NCBI GenBank assembly: GCA_944323165.1
Contig: CALURK010000001.1
Location: forward strand, 62,001 to 126,000
Direction: 5' to 3'
DNA length: 64,000 nt
Origin: Candidatus Gastranaerophilales bacterium
GTDB lineage: Bacteria; Cyanobacteriota; Vampirovibrionia; Gastranaerophilales; Gastranaerophilaceae
Of this stretch, positions 25,955-34,792 are shown piece by piece; the stretch's first letter is position 1, and each line of letters opens with the position of its first letter. Position numbers and translations under genes: made by a program. The notes under the pieces are model-generated. The model saw only the letters and a list, made by a program, of their open reading frames with translations, was not told where the DNA came from and did no database searches.

Positions 25955-26149
25955 TTAAATTGTTTTTAATAATTTAATAATTTGTTCTTGATTTTTTAGT
26001 GAATATTCTATTCCTGCAATAACATCAGTAGTATCCTCTGTAATACCTAGGTCATACAAAAAATATCCCTTTAGAGCGTTGAGTAAGTAAAAGTTTTTAT
26101 TAACAAGTTCTTTGACTGTTTGCAAGTTGTCTATGTTGTCCATGTTCAA
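25955..26149 (-). CDS. Small hypothetical protein, divergent from an XRE regulator
   Basis: A 64-residue acidic helical protein of unknown function. It faces the XRE regulator at 26244 across a 94-base gap containing two repeated palindromes. This arrangement suggests joint control by that regulator and resembles a small toxin-antitoxin or regulatory pair, but no toxin motif is visible. It has an AAAGGAAAT ribosome binding site. Confidence 0.55.
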   Translation of the reverse strand: MNMDNIDNLQTVKELVNKNFYLLNALKGYFLYDLGITEDTTDVIAGIEYSLKNQEQIIKLLKTI

Positions 26150-26189
26150 ATTTCCTTTTTAATATATATGCATATAATATTATACTATA

Positions 26190-26244
26190 TTACGTGAAAC
26201 TGTCACGTATAATAAATAAATTTTTACGTGTAAACTTTACGTAA
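26190..26244. promoter_or_regulatory. Divergent promoter with two palindromic operators
   Basis: Two near-palindromes with ACGT cores lie close together: TTACGTGAAACTGTCACGTA (26190-26209) and TTACGTGTAAACTTTACGTAA (26224-26244). A TATAAT box is at 26208-26213. The second site abuts the start codon of the XRE gene, which suggests autorepression by that gene. Confidence 0.55.
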
Positions 26245-26465
26245 TGACATACGATGAAGTTTATAAGAATATAGGTCTGAATATAAAAAAGTATCGTAAA
26301 GCAAAAGGTTTAACCCAGCAGCAATTGGCTGATAAGCTCGGTATGTCATTAAACTTCATAGGTAAAATAGAAGTGGGATATGACCGACCATCTCTTTATA
26401 CCATTATAGATATAAGTAATTGTTTGGAAATACCGCTTGAAGAGTTGTTTAAAGTTAAGTGTTAA
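26244..26465 (+). CDS. XRE-family helix-turn-helix regulator
   Basis: A 73-residue Cro/C1-type DNA-binding protein with HTH at about residues 13-66 ('KGLTQQQLADKLGMSLNFIGKIEVGYDRPSLYTIIDISNCL'). No sensor domain. No ribosome binding site is visible upstream of the ATG; the presumed operator reaches the start codon, so the leader may be very short. It likely controls itself and the divergent small gene. A terminator follows. Confidence 0.85.
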   Translation: MTYDEVYKNIGLNIKKYRKAKGLTQQQLADKLGMSLNFIGKIEVGYDRPSLYTIIDISNCLEIPLEELFKVKC

Positions 26466-26468
26466 AAT

Positions 26469-26509
26469 AAAAACACCCTGTCCTGAAACAGAGTGTTTTT
26501 TATTTTTTT
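26469..26509 (+). terminator. Terminator after the XRE gene
   Basis: Stem AAACACCCTGT/ACAGAGTGTTT with one mismatch, followed by a long T-rich tail. Confidence 0.8.
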
Positions 26510-26531
26510 CTTGATTTGTGTGATGCTTTGA

Positions 26532-26828
26532 TTATTCTATAATTGCATCGTCTGTGGCCTGAAGCTGTTTTGACTTGTAATTGTGGATGACTGCATCAAC
26601 CAGTAAGTCGTATGAAGAACTCTTTTCAATATTCGGAAATTCTTCTTTTAATTGTTGTCTGACCATTGCTTCCAGCCTTTGTTCGTCAGCTTTTATTTTT
26701 AGCTCATTGCTTGACAATGAAGCTATATAATCCTCATTTGCTTGTTTTTGTGAACTTGCAAACGTTAATAAATTTGCCTTAGTATCTAATGCTTGTTTTA
26801 GTGACTTTAAGAATTTCAGGTTGAACAT
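26532..26828 (-). CDS. Hypothetical small helical protein
   Basis: A 98-residue soluble, mostly helical, Lys/Gln/Glu-rich protein of unknown function. It has no signal peptide or membrane segment. An AGAGGTCG ribosome binding site precedes the ATG. It sits downstream of glyS on the same strand with a 99-base gap, but probably has its own promoter. No family recognised. Confidence 0.6.
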   Translation of the reverse strand: MFNLKFLKSLKQALDTKANLLTFASSQKQANEDYIASLSSNELKIKADEQRLEAMVRQQLKEEFPNIEKSSSYDLLVDAVIHNYKSKQLQATDDAIIE

Positions 26829-26927
26829 AACGACCTCTTTTATTAGTTTTTACTACCTTCACTTGTACTTTATTAAAGTCTCCTCAAGGTAAAAATTGAC
26901 TCTTTTTATTTAACTTGTTACAAATTT

Positions 26928-28919
26928 TTACATTCTTGAGAAATCTGTTAGTATTATATACTTATTTTTCAAACTCTTCAATAGTGCAAGTCTGTTGTTT
27001 TTAATTTTTTCGTCTTTGTCCATTACTAAAACATCATCGAAAAACTTCGTTACAACAGGGTTTATTTCTGTTAAGTCGTTTAAATATTTTTTGTAATCTC
27101 CATTGAATGTTATAGAATTAATTGTTTTGTATAATTCTTTTTCTGCATCCAAAACAAACAATTCAGGTTTAATTTCTGATGAAACTTCGTCTTTAAGTAT
27201 ACGAAGAACTCTGTTAGCATTTTCAACTAATTTTTCATCAACGCCTGCAGAAATTGCTTTTACTCTTTCCAAATAGTCGCAAAAATCTTTGCAAGGATTT
27301 GTTGTAGAGCATGCTTCAAGCGCATTCTTGCTGTAATCATTGTTCAAGAAAATAATTAATCTTTGAACAAAGAATTCTTCCACATCCTTTTTCACATCCC
27401 CTTTCATAGGAAGAAGTGCTAAAGTTTCGTCGATTAATTTTGAAACATCAAGCTTAAGATTGTGTTCAAGTATTGTTTTAATAATACCTAAAGCTGCACG
27501 TCTTACACCAAGTGGGTCAGAGGAGCCTGTTGGTTTTTTGCCTGAAACAAATACCGCGCAAATTGTATCAATCTTATCGGCGATTCCGACTACTTGACCT
27601 TCTATTGATTGAGCGGTTTCGCTATCAGCGTTTAGAGGGAAGTAATGTTCTTTAATTCCTTCTGCGACTTCTGAGCTTTCTCCTGATACTCTTGCGTAAT
27701 CTGCTCCGATAAAGCCTTGTAGTTCTGTAAATTCAAATACAAGGTTTGTAGCTAAATCAGCTTTGCATAATTCAGCGGTTCTCTTGATTGATGGCTTGTT
27801 GATTCCAAGTTCGGAAGATATTTTCTCTGAAAGTTTAACAATTCTTTGAGTTTTATCGTAAACAGAGCCCATACCTTTTTGGAAAGTCATACCCTTAAGG
27901 TTTTCGACATAAGATTCCAAAGGACGTTTTGTATCTTCATTAAAGAAGAATACAGCGTCATCCAATCTTGCTTTTATAACTCTTAAATTACCTGCTTTTA
28001 TGTTTTCAAATTCATTTCCGACGTAGTTAGTAATCGTTATAAATTTATTAGTTAATTTGCCGTCTTTTGTGTAAAGGGCAAAATATCTTTGATGCGTTTC
28101 CATAACAGTAACTGCAACTTCTTGCGGAATTGTAAGGAATGCTTCATCAAAGTTGCAAACCACAGCTACAGGATATTCGCAAAGGAATGTAACTTCTTCC
28201 AACAAATCGTCTGAAATCTTTGTAATCGCATTAAGTTTGTCAGCTTCTTTTTTTGTTAATTCTAAAATACGTTCTTTTCTTTCTTCCTGATCAACAATTA
28301 CGCAAGCATCTTTTAATTTGTCTACATATTCATCAGGGTTATTGATTACTATATTTTGTTTAGAAAATCTGTGTCCGTTTGTAATATTAGAAGAGTCTTT
28401 ATCAATAATTCTTATTTTAACTTCTTCATTATCTAAAATTGATAAAACCCATCTGATAGGACGTGAAAACTTAACATCATTGTTTCCCCATCTCATAAAA
28501 TGTGGGCCTTGGAGTTTTGAAAATATTGTTGGAACATTTTCTTGAAGTAATTCTTTTGTATTTTTACCTTTGATTAAAATTTTTGCGTACACATAATTGT
28601 CTTCAACGTATAAATCTTGAGGATTTACTCCGTTCTTTTTCGCAAAACCTTCACCGGCTTTTGTTAAATTATTATTCTCATCAAAAGCAACTTTTGCGAT
28701 AGGTCCCTTAACAACTTTTTCTACGTCAGGCTGTGTTGTTGAAAGACCTTCTACTAATACTGCCAAACGTCTTGGAGTTGCCATTACTTTTATATTATCA
28801 AATTTAACTTTATTACTTTCTAAAAAATTCTTAAATCCATTTTCAAGTTGAGAAATTGCCATCGGTATAAATTTGTATGGTAATTCTTCAACACCTACTT
28901 CCAATAAATATTTACTCAT
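26928..28919 (-). CDS. glyS: Glycine-tRNA ligase beta subunit
   Basis: A 663-residue beta chain of the alpha2-beta2 glycyl-tRNA synthetase. The N-terminal 'LLEVGVEELPYKFIP' and the 'PTGSSDPLGVRRAALGIIK' block (about residues 455-475) are diagnostic. The HD-like domain and a C-terminal DALR-type anticodon-binding region follow. It is slightly shorter than the usual ~690. The alpha subunit gene (glyQ) is not in the window, so the two are unlinked here. Monocistronic. Confidence 0.96.
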   Translation of the reverse strand: MSKYLLEVGVEELPYKFIPMAISQLENGFKNFLESNKVKFDNIKVMATPRRLAVLVEGLSTTQPDVEKVVKGPIAKVAFDENNNLTKAGEGFAKKNGVNPQDLYVEDNYVYAKILIKGKNTKELLQENVPTIFSKLQGPHFMRWGNNDVKFSRPIRWVLSILDNEEVKIRIIDKDSSNITNGHRFSKQNIVINNPDEYVDKLKDACVIVDQEERKERILELTKKEADKLNAITKISDDLLEEVTFLCEYPVAVVCNFDEAFLTIPQEVAVTVMETHQRYFALYTKDGKLTNKFITITNYVGNEFENIKAGNLRVIKARLDDAVFFFNEDTKRPLESYVENLKGMTFQKGMGSVYDKTQRIVKLSEKISSELGINKPSIKRTAELCKADLATNLVFEFTELQGFIGADYARVSGESSEVAEGIKEHYFPLNADSETAQSIEGQVVGIADKIDTICAVFVSGKKPTGSSDPLGVRRAALGIIKTILEHNLKLDVSKLIDETLALLPMKGDVKKDVEEFFVQRLIIFLNNDYSKNALEACSTTNPCKDFCDYLERVKAISAGVDEKLVENANRVLRILKDEVSSEIKPELFVLDAEKELYKTINSITFNGDYKKYLNDLTEINPVVTKFFDDVLVMDKDEKIKNNRLALLKSLKNKYIILTDFSRM

Positions 28920-29029
28920 TGATATTTCTCCGTTTCTTTTCTAAATTATACATGGTAAAGACAAAATATAAATTTTTTGAAAATATTGTTAATGAATATA
29001 TAAAATAATAGCAATTTTTTAGGATTAGG

Positions 29030-29770
29030 ATGCTTATTATATATATGAAAGTTCTATGTAAAATGGGAAGATTGTGGACAAATGATGAGTTTGTTCACAA
29101 TACATATAAAAAATTTTCTAATAGCTGTTTTGATAAAAACACCGACATCTTGACCTTAAAACGTGGGTTCAAAGATATTGGAGATATGTTTATACGTTCG
29201 AATAAACTGGATGATTTTTATGACAAAACGCTTAATCTTACAGAAAGACTTAAGTCTAATGGTAATATGAAATTAAGTGATATGCTTGTTAATGAATTAG
29301 GCAAAATGTGTTTGTATTTTAACAAACCTAATCATGCAGAAGAAGTACTTAAAATGGCTGTCGAGAATTGTCGACGTAAAAATGACGGTTTGCACGAACT
29401 TGCAAGACTTAGTGATCTGGAAATACTTTATAGAAATAATAATTCAAGACATGATTTATTTAGAGTCCTTAGGAGAAAGAAGGAATGTTGTAAAAGGATT
29501 TTAAAAAATTATGAAGAAAATGTAGCAAATTATGATAGTATCGTAAAAGCTCCAACTTCCAAAGAAGGAGTACAGGTTCAGTTGGCATTTACATATTCTG
29601 ACTTGGCAAAGATGATTGAAAAAAGGAAACCTTTGGATGCTATAAAAATGTATCAAAAATCAAGAGATATCTACAGTTCTCTTAATGCTCTGAAAGAAGT
29701 TAGATATTATGATAAACGAATTGGCTGGCTAAAAGAGAGATACGATATGCTATCTCTTAACAATAAATAA
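29030..29770 (+). CDS. Hypothetical TPR-like helical protein
   Basis: A 246-residue all-helical protein with TPR-like pairs (about residues 55-120 'LTERLKSNGNMKLSDML...HAEEVLKMAVENC', and 190-240 'DLAKMIEKRKPLDAIKMYQKSRDIYSSL'). It is Lys-rich and soluble. The first ATG (29030) has an AGGATTAGG-like sequence ahead, but inner ATGs at 29045 or 29060 are possible. No recognised function; likely a scaffold protein. Confidence 0.6.
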   Translation: MLIIYMKVLCKMGRLWTNDEFVHNTYKKFSNSCFDKNTDILTLKRGFKDIGDMFIRSNKLDDFYDKTLNLTERLKSNGNMKLSDMLVNELGKMCLYFNKPNHAEEVLKMAVENCRRKNDGLHELARLSDLEILYRNNNSRHDLFRVLRRKKECCKRILKNYEENVANYDSIVKAPTSKEGVQVQLAFTYSDLAKMIEKRKPLDAIKMYQKSRDIYSSLNALKEVRYYDKRIGWLKERYDMLSLNNK

Positions 29771-29843
29771 GAAATTTTTGCCTCTTGACTGATAGTAACT
29801 CTAAGGTCTTATAATATATTTATAAGAAAGAAGAGGAAGTATT

Positions 29844-30383
29844 ATGTCAAAAAATGTATTGATTATAGCAACAAGTCCCAGAAAAAAAGGTAATTCAACC
29901 AGATTAGCAGAAGAATTTAAAAAGGGTGCTGAAAGTGCCGGTAATAAAGTAGAAATTGTTTATTTGTGTGATAAAAATATAAATTTTTGCAAGGGATGTT
30001 TGGCTTGTCAAAAGACGAAAAAATGTGTGATAAAGGATGACGCGAATGAGATTGTTGATAAGATGAAGCATTCTGATGTAATTGTTTGGTCAACTCCTGT
30101 TTATTATTACGAAATGTCAGGTCAGATGAAAACTATGATTGACAGGTCTAATCCATTGTTTTCTGATGAATATGATTTTAGAGATATTTATTTACTTGCA
30201 ACTGCAGCTGATAGCGGGGATTATGCTATGGATGGCGCGATAAACGGGCTTAAAGGCTGGATTGAATGTTATTCTAAAACTCAGCTCAAAGGTGTAATAA
30301 AAGGCTTAGGTTTAGAAAGTGTCGGGGATGCTGAAAGTTCCCCTGCACTTAAGGAAGCTTATGATATGGGGTTATTAGTATGA
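29844..30383 (+). CDS. Flavodoxin-fold NAD(P)H-dependent FMN reductase
   Basis: A 179-residue flavoprotein of the NADPH-dependent FMN reductase/iron-sulfur flavoprotein group. The FMN phosphate site is 'TSPRKKGNSTRLA' (residues 10-22), and 'CKGCLACQKTKKCVIKDD' (about 51-68) is the Cys motif of multimeric flavodoxin-like proteins. 'STPVYYYEMSGQMKTMIDR' is the flavin-loop block. It overlaps the next gene by four bases (ATGA). The operon link to an exported CMD-cupin protein suggests a detoxification or redox pathway. Confidence 0.85.
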   Translation: MSKNVLIIATSPRKKGNSTRLAEEFKKGAESAGNKVEIVYLCDKNINFCKGCLACQKTKKCVIKDDANEIVDKMKHSDVIVWSTPVYYYEMSGQMKTMIDRSNPLFSDEYDFRDIYLLATAADSGDYAMDGAINGLKGWIECYSKTQLKGVIKGLGLESVGDAESSPALKEAYDMGLLV

Positions 30384-31630
30384 TAAATTTAAAAAAAATA
30401 ACTGCTGCAATATTGTGTTTATTGTCATTAAACCAAGGAACTATATTTGCGGCGGTTAAGAAAGAAGGTTCTCAAATGAATAGAGCAGATATTTGTAAAA
30501 AGAATTATGAAATGTTATTCAACTCGACTTGGAATCCAAATGTCGGTAATGATCCCGAGATGATGGAAATACTTCAAAAATATATTTTTGGAGAAGTGTT
30601 TACTGTTGGTAATCTTGATGTGAAAATGAGAGAATTGATAACAGTTACATCACTTTCAGTACAGCAAACCCTACCTCAGCTTAATGCGCATATTAATGCC
30701 GCTTTAAACGTTGGAGTTAAGCCTTTAGAGATTAGAGAAGCGATATATTTGTGTGCACCGTTTATAGGTTTTCCTAAAACTTTAAACGCATTAGGGGTTT
30801 TGAATGAAGTTTTGGCTTCAAGAAAAATTTCACTTCCTCTCGAAAAAGCAGGAACAGTAAGTGAAAACGAGAGATTTGTTAAAGGTTCAGAAATTCAAAC
30901 ACCTTTATACGGAGATGAAATTGCAAGGGAAATGCAGGGACTTCCTGATAATGTCGGAGAGAGTGTTTCTAAATTCCTTACTGAATTTTGTTTTGGTGAT
31001 ATTTATACAAGAGGCGGTTTGGATACAAAAACAAGAGAATTACTTGCAGTATGTATTTTGACTACAACAGGTAATAACGTAACTTTAAAAAGCCATATTG
31101 AAGGAAGTATGAAAGCCGGTAACAGCAAGGAAACTATTGCTGCTGCTATTGTACAATGCCTTCCTTATGTCGGTTTTCCTAATGCTTTAGGAGCTTTGAG
31201 GGTTCTAAAGAATGTGGATGGTGAAAATAAAATTACAAGTGATTTTAAACAGCCGTTCAAATTTGGAGAGGTTAATCCGTATAGCAAATATTTTACGGGA
31301 ACAACATACTTAAATATGTTGTGTACAAAAGATGATGTTTGGAATTCTTCTATCGGAAATGTAACTTTTGAAAAAGGCGCAAGAACTAATTGGCATAAAC
31401 ATACCGGCGGTCAAATCCTACTTGTAACGGCAGGAGAGGGAAGATACCAGGAAAGGGGTAAAGAACTTAGAATTCTTAAACCCGGTGATGTTGTGAAAAT
31501 CCCGCCGAATGTAGAACACTGGCATGGGGCTGCACCTGACAGCACTTTTGCTCATATATCTATTGAGACAAATTTACCAAACAATACTTCAATTTGGTTA
31601 GAGCCTGTAAAAGATAGAGATTACAAATAA
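30380..31630 (+). CDS. Exported double carboxymuconolactone decarboxylase-cupin fusion
   Basis: A 416-residue protein with a signal peptide (residues 1-25, ending IFAA). Two CMD/AhpD-like domains follow at about 60-155 and 190-285; each has the 'RELxxVxxL...Lxx(A/S)Hixxxxxxg...EixEaixxxxPyxGFP' pattern. A C-terminal cupin at about 305-405 carries 'NWHKHTGGQ' and 'HWHGAAP' as metal ligands. The AhpD CxxC pair is absent, so peroxidase activity is not expected. It is translationally coupled to the flavoprotein and followed by a terminator. Substrate unknown. Confidence 0.85.
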   Translation: MINLKKITAAILCLLSLNQGTIFAAVKKEGSQMNRADICKKNYEMLFNSTWNPNVGNDPEMMEILQKYIFGEVFTVGNLDVKMRELITVTSLSVQQTLPQLNAHINAALNVGVKPLEIREAIYLCAPFIGFPKTLNALGVLNEVLASRKISLPLEKAGTVSENERFVKGSEIQTPLYGDEIAREMQGLPDNVGESVSKFLTEFCFGDIYTRGGLDTKTRELLAVCILTTTGNNVTLKSHIEGSMKAGNSKETIAAAIVQCLPYVGFPNALGALRVLKNVDGENKITSDFKQPFKFGEVNPYSKYFTGTTYLNMLCTKDDVWNSSIGNVTFEKGARTNWHKHTGGQILLVTAGEGRYQERGKELRILKPGDVVKIPPNVEHWHGAAPDSTFAHISIETNLPNNTSIWLEPVKDRDYK

Positions 31631-31637
31631 ATAAAAA

Positions 31638-31665
31638 TGCCTGCTAATCATAGCAGGTATTTTTT
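31638..31665 (+). terminator. Terminator after CMD-cupin gene
   Basis: Stem CCTGCTA/TAGCAGG with a four-base loop, followed by a T-run. Confidence 0.8.
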
Positions 31666-31709
31666 ATGATAGAATCGTTCATAAGTATATTATGAAGAGG
31701 GTTTTAGAA

Positions 31710-32264
31710 ATGAATGAAAAAGAAAAAATGTTGAATGGTTTACTATATGATGCAATGGTTGATAAGACTTTGTTTGACGAAAGAATTAGATGTAAAAGTT
31801 TGTGCTATGAGTATAACAACCTGCATCCTGCAAATTTGGATGAGAGAAAATCTAAGATAAAAGAAATTTTGGGAAAAAGTGGCGAAAATGTTTTTATTGA
31901 GCCAAATTTCTATTGTGATTACGGATATAATATTGAGATTGGTGAAAATTTTTATTCAAATCACAATTTGGTGATTTTGGATCCTGGTAAAGTTGTTTTC
32001 GGTGATAATGTTTTTGTTGGGCCGAATTGCGGTTTTTATACAGCTGAGCATCCGTTGGATTATGAAACGAGAAATAAGGGCTTGGAGACTGCAAAGCCTA
32101 TAAAGATTGGGAATAATGTTTGGTTTGGAGGCGGTGTTACCGTCCTTGGCGGAGTCACCATTGGAGATAATGCGGTAATCGGAGCCGGAGCCGTTGTTAC
32201 AAAGGATATTCCGTCAAATGTTGTTGCGGTTGGAAATCCTTGTCGGGTAATTAAGCAAATTTAG
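31710..32264 (+). CDS. Hexapeptide-repeat O-acetyltransferase (maltose/galactoside type)
   Basis: A 184-residue left-handed beta-helix acetyltransferase, acetyl-CoA dependent. The N-terminal 'MNEKEKMLNGLLYDAMVD' cap and the hexapeptide repeats from about residue 60 match the Maa/LacA family. So do 'YTAEHPLDYETR' (catalytic His at about 115) and 'GGGVTVLGGVTIGDNAVIGAGAVVTK'. The start is ATG 31710, because AAGAGGG lies about 9 bases upstream; an earlier in-frame ATG at 31692 would overlap that site. Acceptor sugar unknown. Confidence 0.9.
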   Translation: MNEKEKMLNGLLYDAMVDKTLFDERIRCKSLCYEYNNLHPANLDERKSKIKEILGKSGENVFIEPNFYCDYGYNIEIGENFYSNHNLVILDPGKVVFGDNVFVGPNCGFYTAEHPLDYETRNKGLETAKPIKIGNNVWFGGGVTVLGGVTIGDNAVIGAGAVVTKDIPSNVVAVGNPCRVIKQI

Positions 32265-33539
32265 TTATGAATATTTTTTGACATAGCTTTCAGTATCAAA
32301 CTTTGTTTTTAGAGAATTATAGGTCATTCTTCGGATTTTTCCTGTAACGGGAAAATCTCTAAATGCTCTGTCGTGTAACCCTCCGATTGCCCATAGGATT
32401 CCTGTGTAGCCGTTTGGGGAGGGAGCGTCATACCCGTATTTGTCGTTTAGATAAATCGTAATTTCTAATGCAGTTTTAGCTAATTGAGTCCATTCTAAAA
32501 TTTTTTTAGCCCAATACATTCGTAAATAACTGTGGATTTTTCCCTCTTTGATTAATTGAATTTGGGCTGCGTTCCATAATCTGTCGTGCGTGTCTGCGTT
32601 TTCTAATTTTTCTTGTGTATATGTGTAACTTCTTAAATCATAGCGGTGGTTGGTAAGAGAAGTTTTTGCCCAATTGGGAATACAATTTAGACTTTTAAAG
32701 TTTTTGCAATACAGACAAAAATTTTCGGCAAGCTCCTTTCTTATGATTAATTCTTCTAAGAAAGCTTCTTTGTTAATCTCTGGGACATCTGATTTTATAA
32801 CTTCAAGAGCGATTCTTTGTGAAGAGATGAAACCATTGCTTATGTATGGGGAAAGGTTAGATAATACATCTTTATTCGGATTATTTCTGAATTCATTGTA
32901 GTAAGGAAGTTTATTTTTTATGAAATCTTTTAAGACTAAATCGGCTTCTGAATTGTAATTTATAATTGGCTCGTATTCATTCAGGTAGGGGTAAATATTA
33001 TGATAAATTTTCGGGCGTAAAGTTGAGGCAGCGTATTCTTGTTTGTTAGAGAGGAACCTTGAAGGAATTATATTGTGGCTGTCTATTTCTAAAATCTTAA
33101 AGCTTGTTTTTGAAAGCCAAGTTCTATTTAAAATCGGGTTAAAGTCGATGATTAATAGGGCTGTATTTAGGCTTTTAAGATAATTTAAAAGATTTTCAAA
33201 ACTGCCTTCAAAGATTTCAAAATCAATATTGTTCTTTAAAAAAACTTGCTTGCTTTTGAGGATTTGTTCGTTGATAAATTTTTGTTTGGGCTGATATTCA
33301 AAACTTATTTTGGGATGAACGATTTTAAAAGGCAAATTTATTTCAGAGGATTTTTCTAAGCCAAATTGTAGTGCAAAGTTGTCTTTGGCTCGTATCTCTC
33401 TTTCGCATAAGTAGATTACACAATCGCCTTTTATTTCCTTATTATTAATACTAAAAATCCTATTTGGGTTGATTTTATCTTCTGTATTAAAGGAGAGCGG
33501 AATGTATTGTAAAAGGGTGTTTCTGACAACTTGAACCAT
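32265..33539 (-). CDS. Class II CPD photolyase
   Basis: A 424-residue DNA photolyase that repairs cyclobutane pyrimidine dimers using FAD and light. The C-terminal FAD-binding half shows the class II hallmarks: 'WNAAQIQLIKEGKIHSYLRMYWAKKILEW', 'YLNDKYGYDAPSPNGYTGILWAIGGLHDRAF' and 'PVTGKIRRMT'. It is a little shorter than typical class II enzymes (450-480). A light-dependent enzyme is notable if the host is a gut bacterium. It ends directly against the convergent acetyltransferase gene. Confidence 0.9.
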   Translation of the reverse strand: MVQVVRNTLLQYIPLSFNTEDKINPNRIFSINNKEIKGDCVIYLCEREIRAKDNFALQFGLEKSSEINLPFKIVHPKISFEYQPKQKFINEQILKSKQVFLKNNIDFEIFEGSFENLLNYLKSLNTALLIIDFNPILNRTWLSKTSFKILEIDSHNIIPSRFLSNKQEYAASTLRPKIYHNIYPYLNEYEPIINYNSEADLVLKDFIKNKLPYYNEFRNNPNKDVLSNLSPYISNGFISSQRIALEVIKSDVPEINKEAFLEELIIRKELAENFCLYCKNFKSLNCIPNWAKTSLTNHRYDLRSYTYTQEKLENADTHDRLWNAAQIQLIKEGKIHSYLRMYWAKKILEWTQLAKTALEITIYLNDKYGYDAPSPNGYTGILWAIGGLHDRAFRDFPVTGKIRRMTYNSLKTKFDTESYVKKYS

Positions 33540-33600
33540 TTAATCATTTTAGGGATAAAAAGATAAAATACATTCTCCGACCAGACGTAATTAATATGAT

Positions 33601-33912
33601 TTAATTATGTTCATGTTTAGGTCTTAAAAGAAGCATTTTTGTATCTTCAATTGCTTTTAAGCCGTGTGGTATACGCGCCGGCATGACTATCATTTCTCCG
33701 GAATGAAGTCTGAAAACTTCTTTTCCAACTGTAATATCGGCAACACCTTCTATAATTTGTGCCACTTCATCTTTTTCATCCACGTGAATGCTTCTTTCTA
33801 CACCACTTTTGAATGAAAGGAGTGTTAGTGAACTCTGTTCATTATCAAATACGAATTTTTTATTTATGGTATCAAGGTATTCAATGTTTTTTAGATTTAT
33901 TATTTGTGTCAT
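33601..33912 (-). CDS. Small cupin-domain protein
   Basis: A 103-residue single cupin. The metal site lies in 'ERSIHVDEKDEVAQIIEG' (His and Glu) and 'MPARIPHGLKAIED' (His). Such one-domain cupins are sugar isomerase-, dioxygenase- or storage-like; function cannot be assigned. It is the last chromosomal gene left of the integrated element. Confidence 0.82.
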   Translation of the reverse strand: MTQIINLKNIEYLDTINKKFVFDNEQSSLTLLSFKSGVERSIHVDEKDEVAQIIEGVADITVGKEVFRLHSGEMIVMPARIPHGLKAIEDTKMLLLRPKHEHN

Positions 33913-33966
33913 ACTGTATCTTCTTCCTATTAAAATTTGTACTTATTACTTCATATCTTACAAAAT

Positions 33967-34000
33967 AAAAAAGACGATAACAATTGTCATCGTCTTTTTT
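33967..34000. terminator. Presumed original terminator of tRNA-Ala, displaced by the element
   Basis: A strong symmetric hairpin with arms AAAAAAGACGAT/ATCGTCTTTTTT. It lies directly against the 9-base tRNA-Ala 3'-end copy at 34001. With the element removed it would follow the tRNA CCA immediately, so it is best read as the tRNA's own terminator before insertion. It may also end the cupin-side transcripts. Confidence 0.75.
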
Positions 34001-34009
34001 ATGGTGGAG
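34001..34009. other. Left attachment site (attL core)
   Basis: ATGGTGGAG, identical to the 3' end of tRNA-Ala (CCA plus acceptor-stem bases, reverse strand) at the right boundary. Similarity stops on the inner side after this core. Confidence 0.75.
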
Positions 34010-34218
34010 CTTGACATACAGCTTGAAACTGGCAAATTACCAAAGCGTTACATAGTCTATGTTTTAAGCCAATTGAAATTCTAAAAAATATTAGTCGATA
34101 TTTTTGTGGAATTTTAGAAAAATTTTCAATATCTCTAAATAGCTTAATTTTATTGAAATATATCCAAAATTGTAATAAAAGTTATTTTTCAAAAAATTAG
34201 AAAAGAAAGGACGAAAAT

Positions 34219-34440
34219 ATGAACACACTTAAAGGTTTTCTATTTACCGCAGATGAAGTAAAAACTCTTGAGAATTTAGCTGATAGTATCTACAACATAG
34301 TTGTCGTACTTAATTATTATTGTTCTAATAAAAGAGAAATTGAAGAACTTTATAATATAACCCCTATTTTGGCAAATTTACACCAATTAGCAGATAAGCT
34401 TAACTCAATATTTATTAATCTTAATTCAAGTAAGATTTAA
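34219..34440 (+). CDS. Small hypothetical protein of the element
   Basis: A 73-residue soluble helical protein of unknown function, rich in Leu and Asn. AGAAAGGACG gives a good ribosome binding site. It is the first gene of the element, about 210 AT-rich bases from attL, and ends at a bidirectional terminator shared with the convergent DUF2188 gene. Its edge position, opposite the integrase, is where excisionase or regulatory genes are sometimes found, but no HTH is visible. Confidence 0.6.
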   Translation: MNTLKGFLFTADEVKTLENLADSIYNIVVVLNYYCSNKREIEELYNITPILANLHQLADKLNSIFINLNSSKI

Positions 34441-34443
34441 AAC

Positions 34444-34470
34444 AAAAGTCGGACTATTGTCCGACTTTTA
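34444..34470. terminator. Bidirectional terminator
   Basis: Hairpin AAAAGTCGGAC/GTCCGACTTTT with a TATT loop, between two convergent small genes. Confidence 0.85.
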
Positions 34471-34473
34471 GTG

Positions 34474-34695
34474 TTACCCTCGTGGAGGAAAAGGATCCTT
34501 CCCATAAGAGTTCCTTTGCCTAATTTGTCCTTGCATATTGTGAACAAATAGTTCAGAACCTTGATTAATAGCTATCTGTCGACCAATTTCATAAGCTTGT
34601 TGCTGAGTATCTGTTCGAACTGTTGCCCTTGATGCTCCGGCTGCCTTCACTTGCCACCCACCATCCGGATGTGGCGTAATATGTTGATTTGTCAT
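34474..34695 (-). CDS. DUF2188 family protein
   Basis: A 73-residue protein with the family pattern: 'HITPHPDGGWQVKAAGASRAT' at the start, a middle helix 'TQQQAYEIGRQIAINQG', and the end 'RQRNSYGKDPFPPRG'. DUF2188 proteins are small, widespread on mobile elements and of unknown function. AAGGAGATTT just upstream of the ATG supports the start. Confidence 0.85.
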   Translation of the reverse strand: MTNQHITPHPDGGWQVKAAGASRATVRTDTQQQAYEIGRQIAINQGSELFVHNMQGQIRQRNSYGKDPFPPRG

Positions 34696-34792
34696 TTTAC
34701 AAATCTCCTTATCGCGATTTTACACAAATAACAAAGCTCGCTTTACTTTGTTACCACATCCTTTATTTATTATTTACATGCTTTCGTGAAGA

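Noticed and set aside
33788-34084. Open frame of 98 codons across the left element boundary
   Set aside because: It runs through the cupin gene's antisense strand, a terminator hairpin and the attachment core; no ribosome binding site. The tail is only meaningful as the possible end of the integrase in the circular form, in another frame.
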